From: Cynocephalus volans
Taxonomy: Eukaryota > Chordata > Mammalia > Dermoptera > Cynocephalidae
DNA length: 64,000 nucleotides
Direction of reading: 5' to 3'
NCBI RefSeq assembly: GCF_027409185.1
Contig: NC_084468.1
Coordinates: forward strand, 143,132,001 to 143,196,000
Positions 1-17,900 of this stretch are shown here, piece by piece (position 1 is the stretch's first letter; every line of letters begins with the position of its first letter). The notes beneath the pieces were generated by a model. That model was not told where the DNA came from, did no database searches, and saw nothing but the letters and a program-made list of their open reading frames with translations. Made by a program: the position numbers and the translations under genes.

Positions 1-224
1 AAATGCAAAAAGGATTATGCAAGAGTGATATTTCTGAATTTCACTAGAATTAAGTTATTATAAATCTGAAGTTGATTCTAACAAGTTACAATGTGTATGG
101 TAAGCCCTAGGACAACAACTACAAAAACACTTTTTTAAAAGTAAAAGCATCATTAAAGGAAGTAATATGTCGCCCTGCAAAATATTGGCTTAATTTAAAA
201 AAAAAAAGAAAACAGTAAATGAGG

Positions 225-513
225 AATAGAGAAACAGACAACACATGAGACCTATAAAAAAATAACATGGAAAATGTAAACATAACTATAGCAATAATAC
301 ATTTAATGTGAATGAATTAAACGATCCAATCAAAATACAGATATAGTCAGAATGGATGAAAAAAAGAGAGATCCAAATACATGATCTTTAAGGGAGACCC
401 ATTTCAGACTGAAATATTCAAATAGCAAATAAAAGGATAGAAAAAGATATGTTATGCAAAAAGCATCGATAGGAAAGCTGGAGTAGCTCTAATAATGTCA
501 GACAAATTAAACT
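225..513 (+). mobile_element. Old L1 fragment (start of ORF2)
   Basis: The stretch matches, with heavy decay, the start of L1 ORF2. It keeps the order of the L1 endonuclease region: a block like 'aatgaattaaacgatccaat', then a decayed 'aagggagacccat', then 'ggaaagctggagtagct' and 'aatgtcagacaaatta'. No open frame survives. Both ends are approximate and no TSD was found. It is much more diverged than the other L1 copies in the window, so it is an old insertion. Confidence 0.6.
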
Positions 514-1576
514 TAGTAAACCAGTGTTACTAAAGTGTCTCTCTAAATGTAAGTGCAACACTTCTTCATGTACATTCCATTGGAAAAGATGTCCTGCCCC
601 TTCCCTAGCAGCAGTCTTTTCATCTGTCCTCTTTAGGCAGCAAAACATGCTTGCCTATGAGGATTGGAGTGTTTGCTACCTCTCCCTCAGAGGCAACAGG
701 TTTTACTTTTATTCCTCCTAGAAACGATGGATCCTTGCCTGTTTCCTATGGGTGAGACAGACGACTGTCCCTGCCTTAGATGCTTAACACTTTTACTTCC
801 TTAGGCAAAGAGTTAGGGCAAGGGGACAAGGCCTGTCTCCCCACAGCAGCTGGATACTTGCACACCGGCTACCAATGAAGCTGTTCTCCTGCCTCGCTTC
901 CAATCTTTTTGTGAGCACTTGGAGGTCTGTGAAAAAGATCTTGAAAATCAGTATGAATTCTTCATGAGTCTGAGGCCCCCAGCTTTTCAAAACTAATAAG
1001 CTACCCTACACATAGCATTTAAGAATTTTTATTTTTTTCACAATTCAATATACATAAAGATCTCTCTATTTAAGAATTTTTTTAAAACATGAGCTAATAT
1101 CTTTCCATATTTTTTATGTGGCCATTTCTTTCTCCTGTATCATGCCAAGGGCTAAATAGTTTCTTGTCACTCACTGGAAATCAGTTTACTTAGTAAACTT
1201 ACAACCCCAGCTCTCTGATAGGGTCAAGTAAATTATGATTTTATGGATTTTCCAACTTTTTCTCTTTACTAGAGTAGGGGTAAATTTCTTTGCAGCTTTC
1301 TGCTTTTTAAGAATTGTAAGAATATCCAGATTACTTTTGCAGTACATTGCTTTTGTTTTCATTATTATGCAGAGAATCTGCAAGTTGTGCATATGCCAAT
1401 TTGATTTCATCCTTAAAGTTCTGTTTGTGAATATTTGTTTAAATGAATATGTTTATTAATTTATTTACATATATATTACTTGTTAAGTGATTAACATTTT
1501 TTATTTCTCAGTTTATTGTAATAAATTGAGGATGTTTTCTATACTATTTTTCCTTATTGAATTTGTGTTTATAATT

Positions 1577-1648
1577 GCTAATAGTTCTAAACAAAGTACA
1601 GAAACTGAATTAAAAGCAAAACAAGTTTAAAAGTAGCTGGATAAGCAG
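1577..1648 (+). repeat. Local direct repeat, copy 1 of 2 (72 bp)
   Basis: It aligns base for base with 2421-2492 at an offset of 844 with no gaps, at roughly 83% identity by hand count. Both copies share 'tacagaaact' or 'gacagaaact' and 'tttaaaagtagctgg', and end in 'aagcag'. Either it is a local duplication or both are scraps of one unnamed repeat. Confidence 0.6.
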
Positions 1649-1697
1649 CTAATTATATGTATTAGTGATTATAAAAATCAGGAAAGTGATTTTTAAT

Positions 1698-1719
1698 ATA
1701 TGCACATATATGTGCATAT
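1698..1719. repeat. 22-bp perfect palindrome
   Basis: The sequence reads the same on both strands around a centre at 1708/1709, with arms of 11 bases built on 'tgcacata'. It lies in alternating purine-pyrimidine AT-rich sequence, where such palindromes arise easily. No function is inferred. Confidence 0.6.
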
Positions 1720-2420
1720 TTATAAGAATTTACTTACTAATGCTTAGTGTTACATTATTTAGATTCTATATGTAATTATACATCTTTAATTTACTTGATC
1801 TAATAGAGTCTCCACAGTCAAGAATCCCTACTATCCTGGTTCTTCAATTTCTCATTATTTCTCTGTAGTTTATTATACTCATATATTTGGAAGCTGTAGT
1901 AGGTGTGAGATACTGTAATCCAGAATAATTCTCCAAATTTATGTAATGATCTTATATTTTAGTACACTTTACATTAATCAGTGCTGTGCTTCTAGATTTA
2001 ATAGGCATTTTTAAATACTAGTAGAATATTTTTGAATGTTAAAACAATTCTCCAATATTCCCAGATATGTTTTTATTTTCATATATGTCTAAATTAAAAC
2101 ATTCATAAATACACAAAAAAACCCAGTAAGGTGTTGAATTGCTGGAAAATTTAAAACTGCATGGCATATGGCAGATTTGCACAAAAATATGCAAAATAAA
2201 ATGATGTTATATTCCTATTAGCAATTAACTTTAAAAAGAATATAAAATTAACATGTTATATGTTATTATCCTTAATTTAATTCATGTATTCACTTTTGCT
2301 CAATTTGTAATGATTATTACTCTAAAAGACAATTAATGTTTCAAAATGATGTTTATTGATCGAACATGATTAATTATACTTTATTCACAAGATCAAAAGT
2401 TGACTATTTTGCCATTCTTT

Positions 2421-2492
2421 GCCAATAATTCTGAAGAAAGGACAGAAACTAAATTAAGAACAAAACTACTTTAAAAGTAGCTGGGCAAGCAG
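2421..2492 (+). repeat. Local direct repeat, copy 2 of 2 (72 bp)
   Basis: Partner of 1577-1648 at a constant offset of 844. About 12 substitutions and no net indel separate the copies. The flanking sequence does not continue the match on either side. Confidence 0.6.
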
Positions 2493-5168
2493 AGGCAGGG
2501 TAGAGCAATTCAATGTTTAACCATTTTTAATAGCTCTATATGTCATGTATCTGCCTTGATTATCATGAGATTTTTCACTTGGACTTTGTAACTTTGAACA
2601 AGTTTATGGATCTAAGTGTAAAGGAACAATGCACTTTTTTATGGAAATGCAAAAAGGATTTATACACATGAATAATTTGGGTCAAAATATGTATTTAGAG
2701 ATAGTCTTTCAAAACATTTTCCAGGCATTAAGCAGGAAATTTTTGGTATTTTATAGTGTACTTCCTCAATTTTAACCAAATTGTACTACATACAAAATTT
2801 AATTAGGAACTTGAACATAAGCGCCAAAATATTGAGAATTTTATCACTACTAAAGTCTAGTATAAGAGAACAAGTAGTAAAACTTTTTAACTTCAACTGT
2901 AGCTATAAATTACTGTAAAAGAGGTGTGCAGCACCCATTGAATACCACACAGACAGGTTCATTTTGCTGCTGAATATTACTAAAAAGCGAAGTGCTTTTC
3001 CATTTAGTAACAGGACTATGTAACTTATTAAATGCAAACAAACAAAAAAATTATGTTCAAATGGCTAACAGTCTTCTAGAAAGATGGGAAAATTTACCAT
3101 GACTTAAGACAGCATGACTTTTGGAACATATTTCTGCTTATGAAGTTTCTCAGGAGAGGTAAATGATATTAGTCAGAATGTGGTTGGAAGGAAAGCGAAA
3201 ATAGGCTTTTGATAGGTTCTTCTTTTATTCTCTTTACCCATTCATAAAGGAAAATGCTAAATGGTAGACAATGGGACAAGTGTGTCTACCTTATGAGTTC
3301 TTACGGTTGAAACATTCGGCTGTACATTTTCATCTTATTTTATTGGCTTCACGAATAGAAATATTTGTTTTTAAATTTTTCTCACTTTAAAAATTTATAT
3401 AATATAAGTTGTCAGATGTGATTAAACATATTGTTCCATGCTGTAAAATCTTAACTAGTGAGTGTAAAATCCAATTGAATTAATTTATTTCATACAAGAA
3501 AATTCTGTGATGAACTGTCAAGTGGGAGTCTGAAAGGTGACAAGGTTCTAAATTGCATTTTTTCAATACTATACCTTTTCATAGAAATAATTAAACAGCA
3601 GGTAGAATGACTCCTGAAAATTGCATTGATTTGCTATACATGATGACACTTCTCTAGAAGTATGTCCATTTCTCTATATTTACATTTCATTTGTCTTTTA
3701 TCTAAATCCTCATTCTCTCACTCTGACCTGGTTCTTCTTCACAGCTTCCTTATTTCTACCAGTGATATCATATTTGAATCCTATCACTTTTGTCACTTTT
3801 ATGGTCCATATTTATTAAGTTACCATTTCAGGTAAGGTTCTTCAACAAGTCTTATTTTTCAATACATACTTTCAACTTAATTGTTACATATTAGAAAGTG
3901 TAAACTTAAATTTTTGCCATAGCCACCTGATACTATTTCCTCTAATTTCCCTTTTCTTCAGTTAAATTTTCATTCCATTTAAAAAATAAATTTTAAAATG
4001 CTGTTTTCACTACTCTTTTTCTTTTTAAAAATTATTGCTGGGTCTCAATTGTCTGGATTAGGTCCAAATTCTTCAAATTGGTTTCAATCTTCACATCCTT
4101 CTTTCCAAAATCTGATCACAACCTTTTTTTCTTGCCTTGTTGATATCACCTTGTTTTCATAAATCATTTACTTCTTTCAGTCAATTTTGCTAAATGACCT
4201 CCCACATCTTATTCCTATTCTTGATTTCACATCTTTCTTCATTTCATGCCTTTGAATATTATCACTTCACTTTTTTCTTCTGCTGTTAAAAACCTACACT
4301 TTGATGTTACACCTTCTTTTTAAAGTAGTTTATTCATTATTTTATCCTAGTTTTTCTTCACTTTCACTTTTCACACATACCCACATTAATTATGAAATTA
4401 TTATTTGTAACACACTTTAATCAGGATGTGCATAAAACAATGCTAATGTCCTGTGTACTGTTTTTACTCCATTTTTTACTCTGTCTTTGACAGAAGAAAT
4501 ATATACTTTAGAAATAATTGTAACATATATGTTGCATCTGTTTTTTAAGCTCACAAAGGTCAGTATTTTAACTATCACAATGTTTTTAAAAGGTGGCATA
4601 ATATTTATGTGGTTAGTAGTATAGGATGTGGAAAAAGCATTTTCTTTTGAGTATACTTGTATTCCATTCTGATACCCATTCACTCATTCCTTTAATATAC
4701 AAGAAGGGATTCTAGTAGACATCATAGAAAGAATATATGCCTCGTATTGAATAATGAATAGATATAGCAAAGTAGATTTGGTATAAAAAGGCAAATAAAA
4801 TTTTCTTTCATTGATTGATCTAACTTTACTTCCCTTCTACCTCCACCCCATTCCATCATTCAAAATAATGCAGAGCACCAGAATATGTTTGAATCATTGT
4901 AGGGAATAATAAAAATAAAAGATATACACATTAAATCATTGACTGAACTCTCAGGGGTTAAAATGTAAGAGGTTTATTCTCCTTTTATCAAGCAATGTCT
5001 ACAGACAGGGCATCCACATGGTGTAAACTACCAAAGAAAGATGTGTGTGACAGACTTACATAAAATCATTAAGTCATAGACACTTTATATGATTCATGTT
5101 CACAAGGGAGAAAATTGCTAAAAAGTAAAGCAGATTCAATAAGAAGAAACATAAGCTGATTTTTGTTG

Positions 5169-5174
5169 TTTATT
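5169..5174 (-). terminator. Candidate distal FSTL5 poly(A) signal
   Basis: AATAAA on the minus strand (TTTATT on plus), about 1.63 kb after the FSTL5 stop codon. Cleavage would fall 10-30 bases lower, near 5145-5160. A second hexamer at 5237-5232 lies just upstream in transcript sense. Chosen only by distance, so confidence is low. Confidence 0.3.
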
Positions 5175-6673
5175 AAATCTACTTCCCATAATGTTTCCTT
5201 AAGCTAAGAAGAAATCTACTGTATCACACAGTTTATTATGCTATATACACATAAGATATGACGCACTATAAAATTTCAGGTTTCTCAGCAGTTTTACACA
5301 ATTTAAACTTGAGTAAAATTTGTATTTAAAAAAGTCCTTATTGGATTACCTTCGGTAAATGGAGGTCATTTCAACAACCCATTAGCATTTTTAGCAACAA
5401 TAAAAACTAAATTAAGTAAAAAAAAATTCTCAGAACATGTAAACTATTACTTTAATCCTGAATAATTATCTGCTTATTTCAATAAACCAACTCTGGTTTT
5501 AATCTACTTCTACTAGCCTTCTCTTTTGCCCTTTGGGGGGAAAAAAAAAAACAATGAAGCAGTAAATTTACTTCTCTGCAGTGTCTCAAATAAGAGGATT
5601 AGTTAGGTTTCAAACTACAGCACAGTTAGTGAGAAGGTCATTTTAGAATTATGTAGGAGTTGAATAGAAGAAGCCATTTAGAAAAATTATTAGGAATAAA
5701 GTTCTTTGATGGATTACATTTAAATAGCAAAAGCAGTGGAGAAGTACATTTTTACTCACCATTGTGGGGCTATCTCCTATTTTTCAACTTCTATTACTTA
5801 TTCTCCTAAACCACTAATACTCATCAGTTCTGCCATTTTTTCTGCCTTGATGTTACTTTTCCTACATGTGATTTACTCTAAGCAGATGGAAGCAATGCTT
5901 CTCTTTAAGAACTGAAAGTTCCTGATGTTGCAACACCGGACTATGTGAAAAGACAGAATCTATTATGCTGATAATAAACTAAACTTTTGTAAGCAGTTGA
6001 CATACCAGACAGACTTGCATTAAAAATATAGTGTACTCTAGTGATTGAAAGCAAAATGAGTAGATAATACATTGCAAACATTTTTACCATAATTATTTTT
6101 TCCCTTACTCCCCATTTTCTATAACATGCTGCAGATTATACAGTAGATGTCAAATAGAGTTTGTCACCGGTATAAAACCTAAGGCCAATTTATGCCTTCA
6201 AATGACATTTCACTGAGGGTTAAACAAACGACTGAAGGCAGGATTTGGTGCAAGAGTTGTTGAACATTTTTTAATAACGAGATTATAGCTATGAAGGTTT
6301 CAGTACGCAGCTTTTAGCCTTCTTTTTCCTCCTTTGACATCCCCTTCAAGGCACAAAAGATTATCAACAGTGGATGGGACAGAATATTTTAAATTAAGAA
6401 TTTTAAGTTTCCACACACTTTATTTCTGATTTAAGCATACTAAAAGGACAGAAAAAATAGATAAACTACCCTCAAAATTAAATGATGCTTAAGTCATCTG
6501 AAATTCCCTGCAGTTTAGTCATTTTAAGAATTTTAAAAACTATTTTATTGATTTAAAGAATAATTACACATTTGATTCCTGTCATTGATATTATTTCTCA
6601 TTAATTATTGTGTTAAATATTTCTCATCAACCAGTAATTTCGATTGTGAATGTTTTTGTCAAAAACAATCTGT

Positions 6674-6679
6674 TTTATT
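6674..6679 (-). terminator. Candidate proximal FSTL5 poly(A) signal
   Basis: AATAAA on the minus strand about 130 bases after the FSTL5 stop codon. Further hexamers lie at 6549-6544 and 6424-6419. In AT-rich DNA such hexamers occur by chance, so use of any of them is unproven. Confidence 0.25.
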
Positions 6680-6805
6680 TGGGCCAACCAAATATGTTAT
6701 CTTTGACTAGGACATAAACTTTGAAAGTTAAGTTGTAAATTTAAACAATGAATTAAGTGCAATGTACTGTAAAACCCTTCATTCGATAATTATATAATGG
6801 TGCTC

Positions 6806-12277
<5,472 letters not shown>

Positions 12278-12290
12278 AAAAACCAATATT

Positions 12291-13831
12291 GGTTTTCAAG
12301 ATGGCGGCGGCTGCGGTGGCTGGCGTGGAGTAGCTGAGTTGGAAAAGGTGGCCACTGGGCCTCAGGCAGCCAGGAAACTTGTGGACCTTCCTCTTGCCAT
12401 CTCTTAAGGGAGGACCGCTGCTGCTGGCCGGTCGTGGGGGGTGACCGCCACTTTGCCCCCGGCAGGAGAGGCTGCCTCACTTACAGGCAACAGCTTTGAA
12501 GTGTGGAGCAGGAAAAGAACTGATTCTTAGCTGCAAAAGCGAGTCTCGAAACAGGGAACACGGCGCCAGGGCTGCTGTGGATGCAGCCAGGATCCCGGAG
12601 GCCGGGGCCACGCTGAAGGCGGCCAGCTGCCCTATTCAGGATTCGAGGTTTCAGGCCGGCATTAAAGAAGATACATGGGAGCGCCCGAGCCGTGCCGCGA
12701 CTGAACAGCCCGAGGCGGCAGCGGCTGAGAACTGGGAAGGCAACAAACCAGAGACAGAGTGAGCGCCCGACCTGGCACAGCACTGTGAGTGACCCCTGGC
12801 ACAGCTCTGTTCGGGGGGTGGATGCCCACCCGGCTCCCGCCTGCACCACCAGGCCACTCACCACCCCGGTGCTGCCTCCATTTTCCCAGGTGCGGGCAGC
12901 CCCGCCCGGCTCGGCCATCACTGAGCCTTCACACTTGCTTGGCCTGGCACGGGGCTTTCCGGAGCCTGCGGACCGGCCTCCCCTCCCACTCCCTCTGTGG
13001 TTCTCTGGCGGGGCTGGTGGCGGGGGGCGTCCCCGGCCAGTGTCGGGAGGGCAAGGAAGTACGGGCGGGCCGACTGTCACTCCACCACACCCTGGACTCC
13101 GGCCCCAGGTAAACTCCCTGTTACTGGGAGGCAGATACCATCTCTGCGGCCACCAGTTTGGAAAAAAGCCTAATGAATTTCTGGTTGGGAATAGTGTGGT
13201 AGGAGAGTTCCCAGGTCCGCTTGAACCTGCCGGAGACCAGGCTGCAGGTGGGCGCTAGACTCGGATTATACTGGGGGGATACAAAGGTGAACAAGACCAG
13301 AGAAAGATCTACATAGTGCTACAAAGGCACCCAGAGAGACTGGTCGTCTGTGCCTAGCAGAAACCTGGTAGACTTCCTGGGCGAGGCGGTGCCGAGCAGG
13401 GTCTTGAAGGCCCAGCTGATAGACGAGGGGTGCAGAAGACACGCCCCAGCCCAGCACAGTGCGCACAGAGTGGGGAGATGTGCGGCCAGGGAGGCGGAGA
13501 CTCAACAGAAACCACACACCCGGTGGGGTCGCCACTGCACGATCTAACAGCCTGGGCCAGAGCACACAGAACAGGGAGAAGTCCTGCACAGGAAGTGAAA
13601 GCTCAACAGAGATCACACACCCTGTAGTACGTGATCCACCAGCCCAGCAGAGTCCAAGCTGACCAGAAAGGTGGCTCCCCGGAGAAGCCCAAGACCCGAG
13701 GCAACCACACACACAAGGCACTAGAGGCCAACTGAGCAGTCACGGAGGGAGCCATACGATATTGGCAACCACAGCAACATCCTAGTTAGTCATTAGTCTC
13801 AAACTGGTGGACTGTGAAACCCCCTGCCACA
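12291..13831 (+). promoter_or_regulatory. L1-A 5' UTR / internal promoter
   Basis: A 1.54-kb GC- and CpG-rich segment in otherwise AT-rich DNA, lying between the 5' TSD and the ORF1 start codon. It opens with ttttcaagatggcggcggct, containing the CAAGATGGC core that is the YY1 site at the start of many mammalian L1 5' UTRs. CpGs remain dense from about 12300 to 13100. In L1s this region drives sense transcription with Pol II, and in humans it also has antisense promoter activity. Open frames here (for example 12481-13080 on minus and 12692-13258 on plus) are by-products of high GC and are not called as genes. Confidence 0.8.
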
Positions 13832-14812
13832 ATGAATAAACACCAAAAAACAGATACCAGAAATACAAAAAGGTCAAGAAAGTACACCACCAAAAGTTAA
13901 TAAATCTCAAACTCTAGATCCTATAGAACAAGAAGCCCTTGAAATAACTGATAAGGAATTTCGAGTGATAATTCTAAGGAAACTGAATGAGATACAAGAA
14001 AACTCAGCTAGACATCATGATGAAATGAGGAAAAGTATACAGGATCTGAAAGAGGAAATGTACAAGGAAATCAATGTCCTGAAAAATAATGTAGCAGAAC
14101 TTGCTGAACTGAAGAAGTTATTCAACGAAATAAAAAACACAATGGAGAGTTTAACCAGCAGGCTTGTCGAAGTTGAAGAGAGAACCTCTGAACTTGAAGA
14201 TGGGCTGTTTGAAATAACACAAGCAGACAAAAAGAAAGAAAAAAGAATCAAGGACATGGAAGAAAATCTGAGAGAGATATCAGACAACCTTAAGCGATCA
14301 AATATCCGAGTCATGGGTATTCCAGAGGGGAGGAAAATGGAGATTCCATTGAAAACATATTCAACAAAATAGTGGCAGAAAACTTCCCAGGTATAGGAAA
14401 AATCAAAGATCTTCAGATCCAGGAAGCTCAATGATCTCCAAATGTATTCAACCCCAAAAGACCTTCTCTAAGACATGTCATAGTCAAATTGGCAAAACTC
14501 AGAGACAAAGAGAGAATCTTAAAAGCTGCAAGAGAGAAGTGTCAAATCACCTATAAGGGAGCCCCAATCAGGTTAACATCAGACTTTTCATCACAAACCC
14601 TAAAAGCTAGAAAGGAATGGGATGATATTTTCAAAATACTAAAAGACAAAGATTGCCAGCCAAGAATACTCTACCCTGCAAGGCTATCCTTCCGAAATGA
14701 GGGGAAAATAGTATATTTCTCAGATAAACAAAAACTACGGGAGTTCACTACCACAAGACCACCCTTACAAGAAATCCTCAAGGGAGTACTGGGTTTGGTT
14801 CCTGAAAAATAA
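13832..14812 (+). pseudogene. L1-A ORF1 (RNA-binding chaperone), broken
   Basis: ORF1p is the trimeric RNA-binding protein of the L1 particle. The start is the ATG at 13832 (MNKHQKTDTRNTKRSRKY). The frame stops at 13898-13900 after a one-base shift near 13886, and the homology continues in the frame through 13965. That part holds the long coiled coil (EIQENSARHHDEMRKSIQDL onward, Leu/Glu/Lys-rich heptads) and the RRM start (NLKRSNIRVMGIPEG). A second shift near 14328, just after the 'PEG' box, ends this frame at 14372. The C-terminal domain is open again at 14489-14812 (QITYKGAPIRLTSDFS to LVPEK) and stops with TAA. The length spanned, about 327 codons, is close to the usual L1 ORF1 size. At least three reading segments are needed, so no functional product is expected. 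Confidence 0.88.
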
Positions 14813-14999
14813 CTACCACTGCCATAAAAACCCAAGAAAAATCTAAACCCACTAGTATAATAAAAATGGCATTCATGAAGAGAAAACAAGCTAACAAAAA
14901 CACTATCTACAACCTAAGGAACCAACAAACACAGAAACCAAACAGTAAATCAGAAAGCAAGGAACAAAAGACACCTAAGACAACCAAACAACCAATAAA
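14813..14999 (+). other. L1-A inter-ORF spacer
   Basis: An A-rich spacer of 187 bases between the ORF1 stop (14810-14812) and the ORF2 ATG (15000), as is usual in mammalian L1s. It contains stops in all plus frames and no other signal. Confidence 0.7.
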
Positions 15000-17900
15000 A
15001 TGCTAGGAATAAATCAACACCTTTCAATAACAACTCTTAATGTAAAAGGCTTAAAACCCCAATCAAAAGATACAGACTGGCTTACTGTATCAAAAAGCAG
15101 GACCCAACTATATGCTGCCTACAAGAGACCCACCTCACCCATAAAGATTCACACAGACTAAGAGTGAAAGGATGGAAAAAGATTTACCATGCAAACAGAA
15201 AAGAAAAGCGAGCTGGAGTAGCTATTCTTATATCTGACGAAATAGACTTTAAACTAAAAACCATAAAAAGAGACAATGAGGGAAACTACTTAATGATAAA
15301 AGGTCTGATCCATCAAGAAGACATAACAATCATAAATATGTATGCACCCAATGTTGGAGCAGCCAGATTTATAAAACAAACTCTATTAGACCTAAAGAAG
15401 GAAATAGACACTAATACCATAATAGCAGGGGACCTGAACACCCCACTGTCAATATTAGACAGATCATCTAGGCAAAGAATCAGTAGAGAAACACAAGATC
15501 TAAACAAGACTCTAGACCAATTGGAATTGGCAGATATCTACAGAACATTCCACCCAACAACCTCAGAATATTCATTTTTCTCATCAGCACATGGATCATT
15601 CTCCAGGATAGATCACATATTAGGTCACAAATCAAGTCTCAATAAATTCAAAAAAATTGCAATTATCCCATGTATCTTCTCAGACCACAATGGATTAAAA
15701 TTAGAAATTAAAAACAAATGAAACTCTGGAAACTATACAAACACATGGAAATTAAACAGCATTCTACTTAATGACATATGGGTTCAAGAAGAAATCAAGC
15801 AAGAAATCAAAAAATTTATTGAGACTAATGAAAACAATGATACATCATACCAAAACCTGTGGGATACTGCAAAAGCAGTATTGAGGGGAAAATTTATTGC
15901 ATTAAACGCTCACTTCAGAAGAATGGAAAGATGGCAAGTGAACAACCTAACACTTCACCTTAAAGAACTAGAAAAACAAGAACAATCCAAACCTAAAGTT
16001 AGCAGACGGAAAGAAATCATTAAGATCAGAGCAGAACTGAATGAAATTGAAAACCAAAAAACAATTCAAAAGATCAATGAATCAAAAGTTGGTTTTTTGA
16101 AAAGATAAATAAAATTGACAAACCATTAGCATGGCTAACAAAAAAAGAAGAGAGAAGACTCAAATAACAAAAATTAGAAATGAAAAAGGCGATATTACAA
16201 CTGATTCATCTGAAATACAAGGAATCATTCGAGACTACTATAAACAACTATACGCCAACAAATTTGAAAATCTGGAGGAAATGGATAAATTTCTGGACAC
16301 ACACAATCTCCCAAAACTGAACCGTGAAGACGTAGAAAATTTGAACAGACTAATAACAATAAAGGAGATTGAAGCTGTTATCAGAAGGCTCCCAACAAAG
16401 AAAAGCCCAGGACCAGATAGATTCACAGCAGAATTTTACTAAACATTCAAAGAGGAATTGACACCGATTCTTTACAAACTATTCCAAAAGATTGAAATGG
16501 ACGCAAATCTCCCAAACTCATTCTATGAAGCAAACATCACCCTGATACCAAAACCAGGTAAAGATATAACCAAAAAAGAAAACTACAGGCCGATATCCTT
16601 GATGAATATAGATGCAAAAATCCTCACTAAAATACTAGCAAACAGAATACAGCAACACATATGTAAAATTATTCATCACGATCAAGTGGGATTCATCCCA
16701 CGGATGCAAGGTTGGTTCAACATACGCAAATCAATAAATGTGATACACTATATTAATAAACTCAAACACAAGGACCATATGATCATCTCTATAGATGCTG
16801 AAAAAGCAATTGATAAAGTTCAGCACTCATTCATGACAAAGACCCTCTATAAGTTAGGTATAAAGGGAAAGTATCTCAACATAATTAAAGCCATATATGC
16901 CAAACCTACAGGCAATATCATCCTGAATGGGGAAAAGCTGAAAGCTTTTCCTTTAAGAACAGGAACTAGACAAGGATGCCACTCTCACCACTCCTATTCA
17001 ACATAGTGTTGGAAGTACTAGCCAGAGCAATCAGAGAAGAGAAGGAAATAAAGGGCATCCAGATTAGAAAAGATGAAGTCAAACTGTTCCTGTTTGCAGA
17101 TGACATGATCCTATATATCGAACAGCCTAAAACCTCTACAAAAAAACTGTTGGAATTGATAAATGATTTCAGCACAGTAGCAGGATACAAAATCAACACA
17201 CAAAAATCAGTAGCATTTCTTTTCTCCAATAGTGAACATGCAGAAGGAGAAATCAAGAAAGCCTGCCCATTTACAATAGCCACCAAAAAAATAAAATACT
17301 TAGGAATTGAGTTAACCAAGGAGGTGAAAAATCTCTATAATGAGAACTACAAACCACTGCTGAGAGAAATTAGAGAGGATACAAGAAGATGGAAAGATAT
17401 CCCATGCTCTTGGATTGGAAGAATCAACATAGTGAAAATGTCCATACTACCCAAAGTGATATACAAATTCAATGCAATCCCCATCAAAATTCCAAAGACA
17501 TTTTTCTCCGAAATGGAAAAAACTATCCAGACATTTATATGGAACAATAAAAGACCACGCATAGCCAAAGCAATGCTGAGCAAAAAAAATAAAGCTGGAG
17601 GCATAACACTACCTGACTTTAAGCTATACTACAAAGCTATAATAACCAAAACAGTATGGTACTGGCATAAAAACAGACACACTGACCAATGGAATAGAAT
17701 AGAGAATCCAGAAATCAACCCACACACTTACTGCCATCTGATCTTTGACAAAGGCACCAAGCCTATTCACTGGGGAAGGGACTGCCTCTTCAGCAAATGG
17801 TGCTGGGATAACTGGATATCCATATGCAGGAGAATGAAACTAGATCCATACCTCTCACCGTATACTAAAATCAACTCAAAATGGATTAAGGATTTAAATA

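Larger units (their letters stand above)
514..5149. other. AT-rich downstream flank, no gene seen
   Basis: I see no conserved reading frame, tRNA or recognisable young repeat here. The short open frames are below 90 codons, have no family resemblance and sit in AT-rich sequence. The stretch from about 540 to 1000 is less AT-rich but was not recognised. The local repeat pair at 1577 and 2421 is the only internal structure worth noting. If FSTL5 ends near 5150 this is intergenic DNA 3' of it. Confidence 0.5.
5150..6805 (-). other. FSTL5: Probable FSTL5 3' UTR
   Basis: This lies directly downstream, on the minus strand, of the FSTL5 stop codon (TAG, 6808-6806). It is AT-rich, lacks interspersed repeats that I can recognise, and holds several minus-strand AATAAA hexamers. 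The lower limit is an estimate: I recall the human FSTL5 3' UTR as being of the order of 1.6 kb, and a hexamer at 5174-5169 fits that. A shorter UTR ending near 6400-6660 is equally compatible with the sequence alone. Confidence 0.45.

Noticed and set aside
12481..13721. Several overlapping open frames of 63-199 codons on both strands
   Set aside because: They sit in the GC-rich L1-A 5' UTR, overlap each other on both strands, are Pro/Arg/Gly-rich and match no protein family. GC-rich DNA has few stops.
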